Below, piece by piece: positions 63,415 to 64,000 of a stretch of DNA of 64,000 bases (the first letter of the stretch is position 1; every line of letters starts with the position of its first letter). Location of the stretch: NCBI RefSeq assembly GCF_014650435.1, contig NZ_BMUY01000002.1:186001-250000 (forward strand), given 5' to 3'. The notes under the pieces are model-generated. The model saw only the letters and a list, made by a program, of their open reading frames with translations. It did no database searches and was not told where the DNA came from. The position numbers and the translations under genes are program-made. The stretch comes from Streptomyces tendae. Its GTDB lineage: Bacteria > Actinomycetota > Actinomycetes > Streptomycetales > Streptomycetaceae.

Positions 63415-63576
63415 GTTCCGCTCGCTCCGTGCTGTCCGTGGTGACCGGGTTGCCCCGGCCCCTGCTGGTTCGGCCAGCGTATCCGCCGCCCCCACGCCGA
63501 CGGCCGGGGCCCCGTGCGGGGTCCCGGCCGTCGGTGTGCGTGCGCGGTGCGCGGTGCGCGGTGCGCGGTGCGGCTC

Positions 63577-64000
63577 CTACAGGAACGAGTTGACCTCGAT
63601 CGTCTCGTCCCGGCCCGGGCCGACGCCGATCGCGGAGATCGGGGCGCCGGACATCTCCTCCAGGGCCCTGACGTACGCCTGGGCGTTCTTCGGCAGGTCG
63701 GAGAAGGACTTCGCCTTGGTGATGTCCTCGCTCCAGCCGGGCAGCGTCTCGTAGACCGGCTTCGCGTGGTGGAAGTCGGACTGCGAGTACGGCAGCTCCT
63801 CGACGCGCTTGCCGTCGATCTCGTAGGCCACGCAGACCGGGATCTGCTCCCAGCCGGTGAGGACGTCGAGCTTGGTGAGGAAGAAGTCGGTGAGGCCGTT
63901 GACGCGGGTGGCGTAGCGGGCGATCACCGCGTCGAACCAGCCGCAGCGCCGGTCGCGGCCGGTGGTGACGCCGCGCTCGCCGCCGATGCGGCGCAGGGCC
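63577..64000 (-). CDS. purA: Adenylosuccinate synthetase, C-terminal part (5' end outside window)
   Basis: The frame entering from the right edge reads [20 protein letters not shown], then [20 protein letters not shown] and [16 protein letters not shown] to the stop, which is the C-terminal third of PurA. It converts IMP and aspartate to adenylosuccinate using GTP in AMP synthesis. [12 protein letters not shown] is the conserved GTP/IMP-side motif. About 140 of 427 residues are present; nothing suggests truncation other than the window edge. Confidence 0.96.
   Translation of the reverse strand, partial: ALRRIGGERGVTTGRDRRCGWFDAVIARYATRVNGLTDFFLTKLDVLTGWEQIPVCVAYEIDGKRVEELPYSQSDFHHAKPVYETLPGWSEDITKAKSFSDLPKNAQAYVRALEEMSGAPISAIGVGPGRDETIEVNSFL

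Overview
The window is chromosomal DNA of a Streptomyces species. The evidence is very high G+C with G/C at almost all third codon positions, a WhiB-like regulator identical in layout to WblA, an XRE/DUF397 pair, an SCO-type vanSR-vanJ-vanK-vanHAX cluster, and a gene order (nth, crp, arsA pair, wblA, PBP, van cluster, asd-ask, recR-ybaB, purA) that I recognise from the S. coelicolor core chromosome. Both ends cut genes: a MarP-like protease at the left and purA at the right.

1-11,277: a minus-strand run (MarP-like protease, CoA-type NUDIX hydrolase, endonuclease III with a histone-H1-like tail) faces the divergent cAMP receptor protein gene crp. A metallo-beta-lactamase/NUDIX pair, an epoxide-hydrolase-like gene, a RidA/DUF4177 pair, two tandem ArsA/Get3-like ATPases and wblA follow. 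11,278-19,492: a class A penicillin-binding protein, a YqeY protein, a metallophosphoesterase, a Pr6Pr membrane protein, tRNA-Pro(CGG), and an SDR/alcohol dehydrogenase pair divergent from an XRE-MmyB regulator.

19,548-26,827: a complete inducible vancomycin-resistance cluster. VanS/VanR sense and respond; VanJ, VanK and VanHAX are expressed from three promoters that are near-copies of one another with identical spacing to the start codon. VanH makes D-lactate, VanA joins it to D-Ala, VanX removes D-Ala-D-Ala, VanK attaches the cross-bridge glycine to D-Lac stems, and VanJ gives teicoplanin-type resistance. VanX carries 25 extra residues after its canonical last residue, and VanK has an inserted segment.

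26,796-45,528: CPBP protease, alpha/beta hydrolase with a divergent small regulator, a K+/H+-type antiporter, DUF3040 and zinc-ribbon proteins, a PucR-like regulator with pentapeptide repeats, flotillin/NfeD, a two-RCK ion-channel-like protein, an S9 peptidase, SURF1, a SigE-family sigma factor with its overlapping membrane partner, and ask-asd (with an internal start for the aspartokinase beta subunit).

45,836-64,000: a secreted FG-GAP protein, a small graveyard of rearranged gene remnants (Uma2 end, HTH gene with an apparently inverted tail), XRE/DUF397, ankyrin protein, MFS exporter with divergent LysR regulator, DUF5063-recR, YbaB, a SLATT protein, a receptor Ser/Thr kinase, a class III aminotransferase with a GntR regulator, an ECF41-like sigma factor, small proteins and purA. 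Short intergenic tandem repeats near gene 3' ends recur through the window. The van cluster is a known system; I did not find a clearly novel multi-gene system, but several local oddities are listed.
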